Below are positions 1 to 12,300 of a stretch of 64,000 nt of DNA, one piece after another. The notes beneath the pieces are model-generated. The model ran no database searches, was not told where the DNA came from, and saw nothing but the letters and a program-made list of their open reading frames with translations. Numbering within the stretch: the stretch's first letter is position 1; the number at the start of each line of letters is the position of its first letter. A program made the position numbers and the translations under genes. Where the stretch lies: positions 2,108,001 to 2,172,000 of the forward strand of contig NC_046674.1 in assembly GCF_003369915.1 (NCBI RefSeq). The letters run 5' to 3'. This DNA comes from Drosophila miranda. Taxonomy: Eukaryota; Arthropoda; Insecta; Diptera; Drosophilidae.

Positions 1-208
1 ACTATCCCAGGACTGTCGCAGCGGCAGCGCATGCCATGCCTTTAGTACATAGAATGTACGTAGAAACCAAGAGAATGCCTTAAAGCTATAATCAGCATGC
101 CTATTCAGTGTTTTAGTGTTTTTTTTCGTTTTGGAAAGAATATGAGAAACGATCAAGTCAGAAATCGAACTAAGTCTCTGGTGTGGTGTCAGTTTCAGTT
201 TCAGTTAA

Positions 209-3200
209 TTAGGAGCCGAACTTGAAGGATGAGGGAACTGTTGTCTGGGGAAAGGCGAAGCCACCTTGCTTCTCAATTAGCTTCGATTCTTTGGCCGCCT
301 TCCGTTGATCGGCGGTCACGACCACATCCTGAAGCGCCCTTGCCTGTTCAGGGGTAAGGTTTGACGTCAGCAGCGCATACCAGGCCTGATCTTGGGCAGA
401 AAGTGCTAAAGGTAGCATGAGGGGAAAGGAACAGAGTGAGAGTCAGAGTCAGAAAAGAGGAATCTATGGGAGGAATCATCGCCAAAACGAACCTGTAATA
501 ACTTCCTTAAATGTCCAGTATTCATCGATGGCGCTATCGTTTTCCTCGTCGTCGATTGGCGTGGTGAATGTTTCAAGACCCGTCTCGTTGAGGTCCTCCA
601 CAGACTCCTCAGCGTCGTCATTCGACTCGTCGTCATCCTTGACCTCGGCCTTGACCTCAAAGCCAGCCTCGCCCGCTTTCGCTTTGGTGAACTCGGCCAG
701 TTTGTCCAAATAGTTGGGTGCCATTTCGTCCATGTCATCCTCGTCGCTGGACAGAGCCTCCTCACAGTCATCGCCATCCTCCTCCTCCTCCTCCTCTTCG
801 TCCTCCTGGGCCCTGGACTCGTAAGCTCTCTTCAAGCCATCAAAGAGCAGGATCAGCGAGGGCACAATCTTGGCAGCCACCTCACTCAGCACCTGCGGCT
901 TGGCATCGCCCAATGAGATGAGTGTACACAGGCCAAGGACACACAGTTTGCGATCGTGAATGCTGAAAACGAGATGGGGTATGGGGTTAAAACAAAAACA
1001 AAGTGAAAGGGTAATCGCCCCAGTCTTACCCCAGAAAACAGTCGGTGTCGTGAAGCCATTGCTTGATGAAATGCGAGCTTATTGGTTCGTTATTCGGCTG
1101 CGACATCTTGTCCAGAATGGAGAGCAGCAACTGGGGATTGTAGTAGAGGGCCGCAATCACCACCTGGAGGCACATGGTGCGCAGCTCCGAGGACTGAACC
1201 TCGCGTGTTAGGCGCGACAGAGCCAGCTCCACGAACATGTGTATCACTGAATCGATTTGGCCCTTGCACTGCAGAATAATGACCTCCATCAGTTTGGCCG
1301 CATGGCACTCTGGATCCTCGCCGGGATTACCAGTGAGCATCTGTCGATAAGATCAGAGAGCATACGATAATGATTAATAACTGGATAGCTTGTTCGATTA
1401 GGGAGACGTTTGATCTGGTCTGGGGTCTGGAGTCTTTACCGTTTTGCACATGTCGAGTATGGCCAGGAGTCGGTTGGGATTGGAGAGGAAGGCTGGTGTA
1501 TCGACCGTCACATAGTTATGCAGCGCCGGCATAATGTCAATGAAGTAATCGATGCCATCCTTCTTGAATACCTGATAGATCAGCTCTAGCATTTGCCACA
1601 TTTCCGGGGAAATGGCCTTGCACGTCAGATCGTACACCAGAGAAAACGTTTCCTCGTAGAAGTCTGTCTCGAGCAAATGAAATGAAAGATTAGAAAGATG
1701 ATCAAAAGAAGGATCAAAGCTCTCAAATCTTACCCGTAATGTTGTGCTGGAATATGTGACCCACCACATTGATGACAATGGGATGCAGATTGAGCAGCAC
1801 TTCGGGGTGCTCCTCCATCACACTCAAAAGGGTTTCGATTGTGTTGAGCAGACTCATGGCGGTGATGGCCTTCTCATCGGATCCCTCCTCCGACTCGAGC
1901 ACCTGGCTGAAAGTCGTGGCCAAGTGCTGGCAGATCTCGGTGGCCACCGGCAGCAGCTGTGTGGTGAAGGTGCACACAATCTTCTGCATGACATTCGTCA
2001 GATCCTCGTTCTCCGTCTCCCGAATGATGGTTAACAGCTCCTTGGTGATCTCCTTGATCTGCGCCTCCACATATGGCGGCGCCTCGTCCTGGGACGATAG
2101 GAACATCTGCAGCCCAATGGCGGCCTCCACTTTCACGGGCAACTCCTTGTCTGTCAGCAGGGCATTGGTGGTCAGCCGCATGATCTCTGCCAGAACTTGG
2201 GGATTCTTGATCTGTACATCGCAGAAATAGTGCAGCACCCAGCAGGCGCGTGCCCTCATATGCCCAGCGGGATTCTGGAACTCGGGGAACACATATGTCG
2301 TCAGCATGGACTCCACCTGGTCCCTGTACAGGGCCTTCTTTAGCAGGACATCGGCTAGGGTGCCGATCATGTGCAGGGCTCCGTCCTTCTGCTTGTTGTC
2401 TGCCTGCTGGGATGTTATGATCTGCATTATTGTGGCCATGGCCTTGGGCAGGACGCCCTTGCGCTTCTTGCAGATGGAGTGCAGTAACGATTGGGCAGCT
2501 GGCACAGGTGTGGCATAGTCCTCAAATATGTCTGCAAAGGAAATGATCGTTAGCAACAGCAGATCACGAACAGAGAACGTTTCTCTTACCAAACTTTAAG
2601 CGAATGTACTCATAGGGATCGCTTTCCCACAGCTCCTGATCGGAGTCCGTGAAGGACATGATCGGAAAGATAACGTCCTGTATGACTGCCACCATATGGG
2701 GCTTGATCAGCTTCCAGGTGTACGCATGGCTTACGCTGCAAATAGAAAGTGTAAGGAAATGTAAGGAAAAATGCATCACAAGATACATACGCATTCTTGA
2801 GATAGTTTAGCACATCGGTGAGGACACGCGGCGAGACATAGACTCTATTCCGGTACTGGTCGAGGATCTTAAGGAGCACCTCTAAAACACCCTGGCTGAA
2901 GGTCGGCAAATACCACTCAGCGAATTTTTGGTACTTTTCACTAACCACATTGCTAGGACTTCCATAGCTACAAATCAAAGGAAGACAAACTATTATTTAG
3001 AGTTCCTTGAATTGCCGTTTTTCTGTTAACGAACCGCTCGAACATGCGGACCATGATATGGAGGGCCCACTTCTTGGTCTTCCAGTAGGGGAATTCGGTG
3101 CGTTCATCTTCATCCAAGTGCGAGCAATCGGGTACCTCACGATCTGCAATCTGGCGACAGATCTCCATCCACTGCGAAAAGATCTCCTTGGTGATGAGAT

Positions 3201-4970
3201 CCAGCGGCAGGCTGTACTGCGTGAGGGCGTAGTAGATCTTGAGTATTTGTTTCTGCAGGAGAACTGACTGCTCCGACTGCTCGTTGAGAAGCCTAATTAT
3301 CAGCTGATAGATCATAGGCAGAAGCAGATTCATGGCCTCGTTGAGCGGTGTCCGCTCCTCGGATCGCTTGTACTCGTACGTCTTTACCAGCTGATACATG
3401 GTGAGCAGCGCTCCGTTCCATCCATTCAGATCCTGGTTCTGCAGATAGATGCTGATGTTGTCCACCACCTGGGGCCAGCGACCAGGAAAGTCGCTCTTGA
3501 TGATGTGATTAACGCAGACGGAGAGCTGAATCCTGCAAAGAACAGCACAGCACATCCCATAATTAGTCGAAATGAGAGGTGAAAAACCCTACAACCCAAC
3601 AATTGCTTACCTGATCAATTCGGGGGCATGGACAATGGCATCCACAACGGTGCCACGGATCATGGCCCGATCCTGTTCGTGTATAGAGAAGGGTATGGGC
3701 TCGCCCGGCTTTGCCTCGTGGTCCGACCAGCTGCTGTTGATCAGATTCTTCAAGTAGACGGCACCCGCCTGACGCACCGGCTGCTCCAGCGTCGTTTGCA
3801 TAACAATTTGCAGAATGGTGGGCACAAATCCAATGATTTTGTGTATCTGCGGGAGAAAGAGAACGAAGTCAAATGAAAATGAAATGTAGATCTAGATTAT
3901 TTTCCCCATTTTCCACCGATTTGTTTACACAGCTGCTGCTGCTGTCCGGATGGGATGAGTAAGGCGGTGTGCAATGGGTTAAGAGAATTATTTGCCCAAA
4001 GCATTACAATGCCGTATCGATGGCACCCGCCGACCCGACCCAGAGGAGGAGGAGGCACGGCACCACTTTAAATTCTGTTCACAATTCCCCAATGAATACT
4101 GTAGGCAGCGGAGCCATGGCACCGAACCGTGAGCAGATGCCGGTGGCCGACGACAATTTGCCATAAATGCTGATAAAGTTAATTAACCAATAGAATTAGG
4201 AGGGGGGCCTGGAAGGGAGACGGGCATGCAAATCGTTAGATGCTGACTCAGTCGTAATGAGCATGCCCATGGTACAGTGGAGTGAAAGCAATTGGGTAAT
4301 TGATGAACAAATGAAAACGTCTCTAATTAAGATTCTGTTTCTGAGAGACGCTGGAAACTGGAAACTCGTTTAATCTGGAAAGTGGATTGCGTAAGAATAG
4401 AAAATAAACTTAAAAAATGTAATGGCAGAAACATATTTCGCACGCACAGTGCCAGGCAGGAACCACTATTCCCATACATCAAATCGGGGACAAAAGTACT
4501 TGTTGCGGTGCCAGGCAATGGGCGCGGAGGAACACAACTCCCTGCCACAAGGTTATTGATAGATGATTGGTAAAACCAATAAAGCTTCTGCCTTCTCTTC
4601 CTCGGCCGATATCGGTTTACTGTTGGGCAGAGGCCCCATTACACCCGCTACACCCCCTCCTACACCCACACCGACACCCACACTGACACCAACACCGACA
4701 CGGACACGGACACCCACACAAAAATCACTGGGCAATGCAATTGTAGAATAAGAGAGAGGGAAGGGAGGTTAAAAGCGAACAATTAAAAAAGCACATGGTT
4801 TTTGACGATGGCGCCACCTCAAAGGTCTTTTACATTTGTTTGTCGCAGGAATGGGAGGGGATTAACGATTAAGGACATACCTGGGCCAGTTGATCCTCGG
4901 CGGCCTTGCGCTGCTCGGGATTTGGATCAATAGTTGCGCGCAACAGTTCCGTGAGTTTTTGTGCCTCCAT
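209..4970 (-). CDS. msk: Importin-7/8 orthologue moleskin, 10 exons, 1048 aa
   Basis: Importin-beta-type nuclear import receptor (moleskin/DIM-7), which carries cargo such as activated ERK through the nuclear pore. Exons on the minus strand: 4970-4881, 3846-3611, 3532-3035, 2967-2791, 2735-2590, 2531-1734, 1663-1440, 1340-1030, 962-493 and 405-209. The summed CDS is 3147 nt and closes in frame. The protein starts [10 protein letters not shown], the usual importin-7 start. An importin-beta N-terminal domain is followed by HEAT-type helices throughout, including the family landmark FERYGSP at the exon 3/4 junction. A strongly acidic loop (Glu/Asp run near residues 880-905) precedes the conserved tail ending VPSSFKFGS. 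Length matches the family (about 1040-1050 aa). The first intron (1034 nt) holds a hexamer repeat. Identity is nearly certain; the exon 7 acceptor (1664) is the least certain junction. Confidence 0.95.
4661..4720. repeat. Degenerate ACACCN hexamer microsatellite in msk intron 1
   Basis: About ten tandem units of a hexamer (ACACCC, ACACCG, ACACTG, ACACGG and similar) lie in the first msk intron. The repeat leaves long open frames on both strands purely because the unit length is a multiple of three. The rest of that intron (3847-4880) shows no other feature to me. Confidence 0.8.
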
Positions 4971-5217
4971 TTTCGCCTAGTCGTTGGTCGCCTCTCTCTC
5001 TCTCGCTTATTTCCTATTGAATGCACGTTTTGCCGGTCGCTGCTGCTCCTTTGCACTTTGCACAGAACCAAAGCGCCCACAAAGCACCTGCGAGTTGCTC
5101 TATTTGTTTCACAAATTGCTACACAACGCCACTGCAAGGGCCTAATTGCAGATATATGCACCCTATAGCTATAAGGAAAAACGTGGAAAAGGCTATGGGA
5201 CGGCACACACACACCGC

Positions 5218-5310
5218 CAGTGTGACCGCGGATTTGTCGTTAAAATATACCGTCCGACCCTCAGAAATATACCAAAATATACCGTCTCATTTTAAAAATA
5301 TACCGTAAAT
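5218..5310 (-). promoter_or_regulatory. msk core promoter: Motif 1 plus Motif-6-like tandem sites
   Basis: Read on the minus strand, 5228-5218 is CGGTCACACTG, a full match to the Drosophila Motif 1 consensus (M1BP site). Upstream of it (5240-5310) are four copies of a GGTATATTT core, the Motif 6 type. This pair is typical of TATA-less housekeeping promoters and sits about 250 nt before the msk start codon. The transcription start itself cannot be seen. Confidence 0.7.
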
Positions 5311-5411
5311 ATACTGACGAATTCAAGTTCCGATTTTGATATTTCGTGAAATATTTTTAGCTAGATAGAACATTTAGCCCTGCCCACATAATTTAAGGCC
5401 GTTGATGAATA
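5263..5411 (-). repeat. Promoter-associated dispersed repeat, copy A (upstream of msk)
   Basis: Read on the minus strand, the first part of this stretch (5411-5320) has the order TTCATCAA, TATGTG, CAGGGCT, CTAGCTA, ATATCAAAATCG, TTGAATTC. It is shared with 6281-6680, 25740-26124 and 46688-46846. With the copy at 46688-46846 it also shares the Motif-6-like run and the TATACTGACGAATT block. Its orientation is the same as that of msk. Confidence 0.75.
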
Positions 5412-6280
5412 CATTTTCTTCAAGGTTGTCTAGTATTTAGTCCTTTCTTTTTTTGTATTTTGACTAAAACAAGGCTTAAACAAAATAGTTCAACCAAAAA
5501 TAGCAGTCGCAATGTTGCTGGTATTTGAAGACATGATTGGTGTACAGGTGTGTATATCCTATTTCGTTAATTTATTATGAAGAACCTGTTTTCCAAACTG
5601 TTTTTAAAACGTAAATAATAAAGAAATTTTTGTATATATAAATCGTAATTAGCGGTATCAGAAAACAGCTATTACATCCCAATTTTTATAAAAAAAAAAA
5701 TTTTAAATGAGTGTTATCTCAAATTTGTTTAGTTAAAATTGCGAAATAATTTGTACACAGCGATTTGTAATTTAAAACTCATAACAGTAACGTAACGGTC
5801 CTGGTATAGGGTATAGAAATGTACATACTCCATACATTTTTGGTTGTGTAGTTACCGTGTTGTTACCATGTAAAAATGGGAAATTTTTGTTGACATTTTT
5901 GTTTAAACCATATTTTAGACACAATCAAATAAAAAAGAGGATTTAAAGCTAGTGTTGAGTCCAGGAACGTGAGAATTGCGGATAAAACACAATCGCTTAT
6001 CTTCATAGGTACTTAGACGTTGGTTGCGTTTTATTTCCTATTTGCAAAAGGAGGTTAATACATTTTATTCTTATATGTAGGTAATATATCTACGCACGCT
6101 TCGTCTTTTCTCCCCGCTCTTTCTTCGACTGCTCAAACTAATGTGACCTTCTTGTCTTTTCATAGTGTGGCCATTTTTCTTCTCTCTTTTTTCTTTATGT
6201 AGGGTATCTGTGCCCTTGCTTAAAACTAAGTATATACAAGCTAATTTTTCTCGACAACAGCTAGCCATTCGTTTGGGAAA
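5412..6280. other. Intergenic, AT-rich, no gene seen
   Basis: Between the divergent msk and Arp3 promoters. AT-rich with short homopolymer runs. I see no ORF with coding character, no RNA gene and no obvious transposon ends. Confidence 0.6.
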
Positions 6281-6680
6281 TTGATTCATCAATCGGATAA
6301 AGTTATGTGTTCAGGTTTGAGGGTCCTAGCTAGATAGTGATATCATACCGAGTATCTAAATCAAGGAATGTAAGTGTCGATCATGGACAGAGAACGATTA
6401 ACCCATTGTCGACCAAAAGGTATTAAAATACACTCCACGAAAGTTAAGAAACTTGAAGAATTGTAGCAAAGTTCAAATGCAAAATAGGATCATTAGCGGT
6501 CATTATGATGGATCTACAGGAAGAGTTTGCATACAGTACTATTTTCTGCAGCTTAAGTCAAGTTCTTTGCATGTTAAAAGAGTGGGGCCTACTGGGTTAA
6601 GTTCGCTCATGGGTAAATTATCATGAACTGCTGAGCACTGCCCAAAGGCTAAAGTGACACATCGTTTGACGGAGGTGTGG
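6281..6680 (+). repeat. Promoter-associated dispersed repeat, copy B (upstream of Arp3)
   Basis: About 400 bp that aligns along nearly its whole length with 25740-26124. Shared blocks include TTGATTCATCAAT at the start, CTAGCTAGATAG/CTAGCTAGCTAG, GATCATGGACAGAGAACG, AACCCATTGTCGACCAAA, CTTGAAGAATTGTAGCAAAG and TGACGGAGGTGTGG at the end. The end lies 101 nt before the Arp3 start codon, in the same orientation as the gene. It has no coding capacity. Confidence 0.85.
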
Positions 6681-6781
6681 TTGAAAATATATAAAACTTA
6701 AATTTAACTCGGTGTAAAGCGTGAGGCTAATAGTTGACTTCAGCCGGTTTGCTAGAAACAGAAGCACAATCATCAAGGACA

Positions 6782-8476
6782 ATGACAGGCAGGCTACCGG
6801 CATGCGTAATCGATGTGGGCACCGGGTAAGTTTAGTCGCAGCCACCGCCTGCGGGGGTCTCCAATTGGAAAAAATAGGTCGTCTGTCTGATAGCGATGTT
6901 TACATTTGCAGCTACTCGAAGATGGGATTTGCTGGCAACAAGGAGCCACAGTTCATCATCCCCTCGGCCATAGCCATCAAGGAGTCGGCTCGCGTTGGCG
7001 ATACCAATACGCGGCGCATCACGAAAGGCATAGAGGACCTAGACTTTTTCATTGGCGATGAAGCCTTCGATGCCACTGGCTACTCCATTAAAGTATGTCG
7101 CCACACTGATAAGCTTATCGACATTCCTTAATTTTTATCATCGCCTCTGCAGTACCCGGTGCGTCATGGTCTGGTGGAGGACTGGGACTTAATGGAGCGC
7201 TTCCTGGAGCAGTGCATTTTCAAGTACTTGCGCGCGGAGCCCGAGGATCACTACTTCCTGCTGACTGAGCCGCCACTAAATACGCCCGAGAACCGGGAAT
7301 ATACGGCGGAAATTATGTTCGAAACATTCAATGTTCCTGGCCTGTATATCGCAGTGCAGGCCGTGCTGGCCCTGGCTGCCAGTTGGGCTTCCAGATCCGC
7401 CGAAGAGCGCACACTCACCGGCATTGTGGTGGACAGTGGCGATGGAGTGACGCACGTTATACCCGTGGTAAATAGAGTGCCCTTCCCATATCTTATCAGC
7501 AAATACTTTTTTGACAAAATGTAAAGTAGGAATGGGCTTGGAATAGCCACTAGACTATTTGCAATCCATTGTAGTTTAATCAATTATTTCCCTCTTAAAA
7601 ATAATTAATTAAGCCTGTTTTTCCTTAGGCCGAGGGCTACGTGATTGGCTCTTGCATCAAGCACATTCCCATTGCTGGCCGCAACATCACATCGTTTATC
7701 CAGAGTTTGCTGCGTGAACGGGAGGTGGGCATACCGCCCGAACAAAGCCTCGAAACTGCCAAAGCGATCAAAGAGAAGCACTGCTATATCTGCCCCGACA
7801 TTGCCAAAGAGTTTGCCAAGTACGACTCAGAGCCAAATAAATGGATACGCAACTTTTCGGGCGTCAACACGGTCACCAAGTCGCCGTTCAACGTCGACGT
7901 CGGCTACGAACGCTTCCTGGGACCGGAGATCTTCTTCCATCCCGAGTTCTCGAACCCCGACTTTACCATACCCCTCTCGGAGACTGTCGACAACGTCATC
8001 CAGAACTGCCCTATCGACGTGAGGCGTCCGCTGTACAACAACATTGTCCTCAGCGGTGGCTCCACCATGTTCAAGGACTTTGGCAGGCGTCTGCAGCGCG
8101 ACATCAAGCGATCGGTGGACACGCGCTTACGCATCAGCGAGAACTTATCCGAGGGACGCATTAAGGTTAGCTCACTCACTCTCGTATGAGTCATGCATCT
8201 GAATCGGGTTTTTATATATTCCACAGCCAAAACCAATTGACGTTCAAGTGATTACTCACCACATGCAGCGGTATGCAGTGTGGTTTGGCGGCAGCATGTT
8301 GGCCTCAACGGTGTGTTACGATCGCCAAGGAGTCCTTACAACTGATGCTCATTGATAATAGTTATTGTTTCTTTTTACAGCCCGAGTTCTATCAGGTGTG
8401 TCACACAAAGGCTGCCTACGAGGAGTATGGCCCGAGCATTTGCCGTCACAATCCCGTCTTTGGCACCATGACATAA
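6782..8476 (+). CDS. Arp3: Actin-related protein 3, 6 exons, 418 aa
   Basis: Subunit of the Arp2/3 complex, which nucleates branched actin filaments in the cytoplasm. Exons: 6782-6825, 6912-7092, 7153-7467, 7629-8165, 8227-8310 and 8381-8476; the CDS of 1257 nt gives exactly the conserved family length of 418 aa. Actin-fold landmarks are visible. The first nucleotide-binding loop runs across the exon 1/2 junction ([15 protein letters not shown]), the second is [10 protein letters not shown], and the adenosine motif [15 protein letters not shown] lies in exon 4. The C-terminus HNPVFGTMT is typical of Arp3. The start gives [11 protein letters not shown], the expected N-terminus. The last donor (GTGTGT at 8311) is weaker than the others. 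Confidence 0.97.
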
Positions 8477-9342
8477 TTAATATGTTCCGATTTGATTCGA
8501 TTCAGTCGGGGCCAGCCTGTCTAATGCAGCAGTGGTGCAGTTATTATTAATATTTTCAATTTTAAATTTGATTCTATTTGCTTTGATTATGTTGTATTCC
8601 ATGCGCTAAAGTATTAGTATTAGCTTTTAAAAGCTGTCTAAAAAGTGTGTTAATTCTCTCCCTCTCTCTTTACGGCCAGCGGTTTCGCTCTAATTTCAGC
8701 TTAAAAACTCTTAAAAAAAACAACAATTCCGATGTCTGCCAGTTAAATGTTTGGTAATCTGTAAGGTGCATTACTTCTAGATTTTATATCGCACACAAAA
8801 CCCAAAAAAAAAACAAACATACCCAAGATCTTGAAAAGCATACCCTGCCCTCACCATTCTTACATATATATATATATACGGAAAAAACGCTGTACTTGTC
8901 ATAGTAATATTTATAATTGCAACAACTGCGAAGCGATAAAGGTTTACAGAAAACAAAACGGAATGAAATGAAATGAAATACCATAAAAAAGAAAAGATAA
9001 GAATTATTGTGGAGGAACCTGTTTGTTATATTGATAGGGCATTATTTCAAGTGGCATTAAATAAATCAATAAAACATTCTTTAAGCTCAAAACGTGGCTC
9101 CTTTTTGATCTGGAAGCTTGTACTGGAAAAGTTTTATTCAATGCATTGTTCATATGTTCTGTATATGTGTGTGTATCTTTTGTGTGTGTTCGTTTAAATT
9201 GATCTAATATATGTATATATATATATATCCTTTCATATCGTATATAAATTTTGTGACGGTGTCGATTTAGCTGATGGGAATATAGCAAAAAGGTTCGGAG
9301 TTTCCAAAAAACGTTTTCAAGCTATGACTTTTGAATAATTGA
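8477..9342. other. Convergent 3' ends of Arp3 and TCF25
   Basis: Non-coding stretch between two stop codons. AATAAA on the plus strand at 9060-9065 and 9068-9073 could serve Arp3; AATAAA on the minus strand at 9138-9133 could serve the TCF25 gene. The two transcripts would then end close together, tail to tail. A short (TA)n tract lies near 8864-8877 and another near 9206-9226. No other feature seen. Confidence 0.55.
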
Positions 9343-12300
9343 CTAATCCACATAGTCGCTGGAGCCCTCCTCCTCGTCGTTGCTGCTGTTCGACTGAGCG
9401 GCTGCCGTTTCCGGGGATCGGAGATGCTCCGCAACACGAAAGTTCTGCAGAAAGTCCCGCATGGCATCCATCATCAAAGTGAGCGATTGCTGCAGGCCAA
9501 CTTCTACAATCGTTTCAGAATTTATAAACATTAGAAATTATGAAATGGGTCGGGGATGAACAAACCTTCGGCTTCGCCGTTGGCTGGCCTGGCCAGCTGC
9601 TCTGCAACTGCTGCTGCGGCCGCAGCCTCAGCTGGCGCTAGGGCTGCTGCTGCTCCAACTCCTGCAACCTGGGCCTGTTGTTGAACTGCCGCAATGTTGA
9701 ACGATGGCAAGAGAGATTGGAAAAACATAGATACGGAGTTGCTGGGGTTGTTTGTAGGACTACTGCTGGATGAAGACTTTCTGCAAAGAATTATTTTTTT
9801 TGTATTATTATATAAAGCTAATAAATAGTTAAAACTAGGTATTAACAGGGTATGGGGCTATAGCTGCTGAGGCCTTAAGCTTACTATAGTATTATTATAC
9901 GTTTGAGGATGTATGTACTTATTTACATATGTACAAGGTTGGTTCTATACGTTATTATATGTTGTGGAGGAATTATTATCTAAAATACTAATTGTGTATA
10001 TGTATATGTACAGGGATGATTGTTTATGAGGTTATATGTAGTGAATGATTTTAGATTGGTCTAGATAGTTGAGGATTATTTTTGCGTTTTTGGTGTTAGG
10101 GTTGGAGATGTATTGCATGGGGTCGGTGTTATGGAATATTGAGGATCTTTGAAGAGAGAGGGCGGGGCATGTGTATAGTATGTGTCTTATGTCTATGGTT
10201 GGGTTGTGGCACAGTGGGCATGCGTTGGAGGATGTTTTATCCATGTAGTGGGCATTGGTGAATCTTGTGTGCCCTAGTCTCAATCTATTTAGGATGACTT
10301 GGTGTCTTCTGTTAAGGTTGTTTAGGTTTTTGGGGGGAGGATGAGTGGAAGATAGGTTGATAACTTGTTGGTACCAGGGGGAAGTCTTAGTGAGGAGGTC
10401 TGTTTGTTTAGTTATGAGGATTTTCTTAAGGTATAGTGAGATGTCGTTAGAATTATGATTGGGGGTATATATGAGGGGTAGTTTGGAGGTAGTTTTGGCT
10501 GCGGTGTCAGCAATTTCGTTCCCTTTTATGCCAATGTGGCTAGGTATCCATATAATTGTTATTTTTGGGAAAAGTTTGGTGACGAGGTTACGGATTGTGG
10601 TGGGGTAGTACGAGGAATTGTTGGGATTGGTAATTGCGGATATAGAGGAGAGTGAATCAGTGCAGATAGCGTATCTTCCGCGTTTGTTGCGGCTTAGTAG
10701 AATGGCTTCGTGGATAGCTATGATTTCGCTGGAAAGGACTGAGGAGTACTGTGGAAGTAGTCCGGATTTTATGGTTGATGTCTCATTGCAGATGCTATAG
10801 CTGGTAATGCCTGCTGCTTTGGACCCTTCTGTGTATAGGAAGGTGTGTTGGTGGAGGTTGGATTTGATGGAGTGGAAGAGTTGGTGGAAGACTATTGGGG
10901 GGGTGGTGTTTTTATCGTGTTTGGATAGGGTGATGTTGGTTGCTTTAAGGATGGTTGTCATGTTGAATTTATTGGTGTTGGAGGTTTTAATCGGGGAGAA
11001 CGGTATGAGGTTATTCTGGGATAATAATTCTGCAAAGAATATATATGTACATTTAAGCTAAGGTCTCCCAGCTATTGTCGTACCGTTGATAGCAATTGAC
11101 ACTGTCTGGTGGTGGCAGTGGATCGTAGGTCATAATCGCCTGCTTCTCCTTGGCCACAAAGACGGCCAGGGGAACCTTCTCCTTGTAGTCGGAGAGTATC
11201 ACATGCCGCAAAATGGGTCGTGGCGGTGTGCCGCCATAGCGTACGGACCGTTTCTCTTTGTATTCACTAACAACAGGGTCTTTGCTTTCGATGCGATCGA
11301 GTACGATGTTGACATTGGACTCCAGCCACGGCAGCACCTCGGTCGAACGCCAAACGACTCGAGCACGGCACACATACAAGCACACAAGCTGGTGCAGGGC
11401 GGGCGATTGACTGGAGGAAAGGGAAATGGAGAGAGAGCGATAACGTATTAGATAGCGATAATCAAAACCCTCTTCCAGGTGCCAGAACAATCACCTTCCC
11501 GACACATCCGAGAAGAAATATGACGAGGCCAGCACGCGCTTATCCGTCTGCACCGACATCTCGTCCAGGAGTGGCCTCAACACAGCCGGAAACATAAGGA
11601 GTGCATACTGCAGAGCATCGTTGGAGCGATCACAGGCGCCGTGCAGTGTGTACAGGGCCAGGGCGTAGGAGTAGGCCATGTTGGGGAGCTGCGACAGGTT
11701 CCGGGCGACATTGTACTCCTCATAGAACTCCACCAGCCAGCCAAACTGTTTGCTCCTCAGGGCGTAGTAGTCGATGACCAGAATCATGGCCAGCGGATCC
11801 GTTTCTGGCTGGAGGCTCAGCAGCAGCTTTGAGATCTCAAACGCTGTGCGGCTGCATGCACGCTCTTCCAGATATTGGGCATGCTTGAAGAGCACAATGT
11901 AGAATGAGCGGTTCTCCTGGCGACGGTAGTCCAGGCGGCAGTTGCCTGATGTCAGGCTGAAGTTAATGTGCAGCGACGACTCCAGCAGAAGGAGGGCGCG
12001 CTCCAGCAGCTCCGCGGCCAGGGCAAAGTCCTCGGTCATCTTGCAGACCTCGCTCAGCTGGACTAGCGAGTCCACGTGGTAGGGGCAGCGCTTTATAAGC
12101 GTGATCAGAAACTCCGAATCGATGCGCTCCAGGGCAGAGAGGAACATGTGCTGCACTCCCTGGTAGTACTGGCTATGCTCGAACGCAAACCACTGTACTG
12201 CATCGTTGCTGCTGCTGCTCTTCGTGGACATTGAGGAACCGGGTAACTCGATTGTCGGGAGCAGTTGCATCGTGATGGTGTTCTTGGTGAGCTGTGGCCA

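Noticed and set aside
4553-4751. Open frames on both strands rich in Thr/Pro or Val/Gly
   Set aside because: Produced by the ACACCN microsatellite in msk intron 1.
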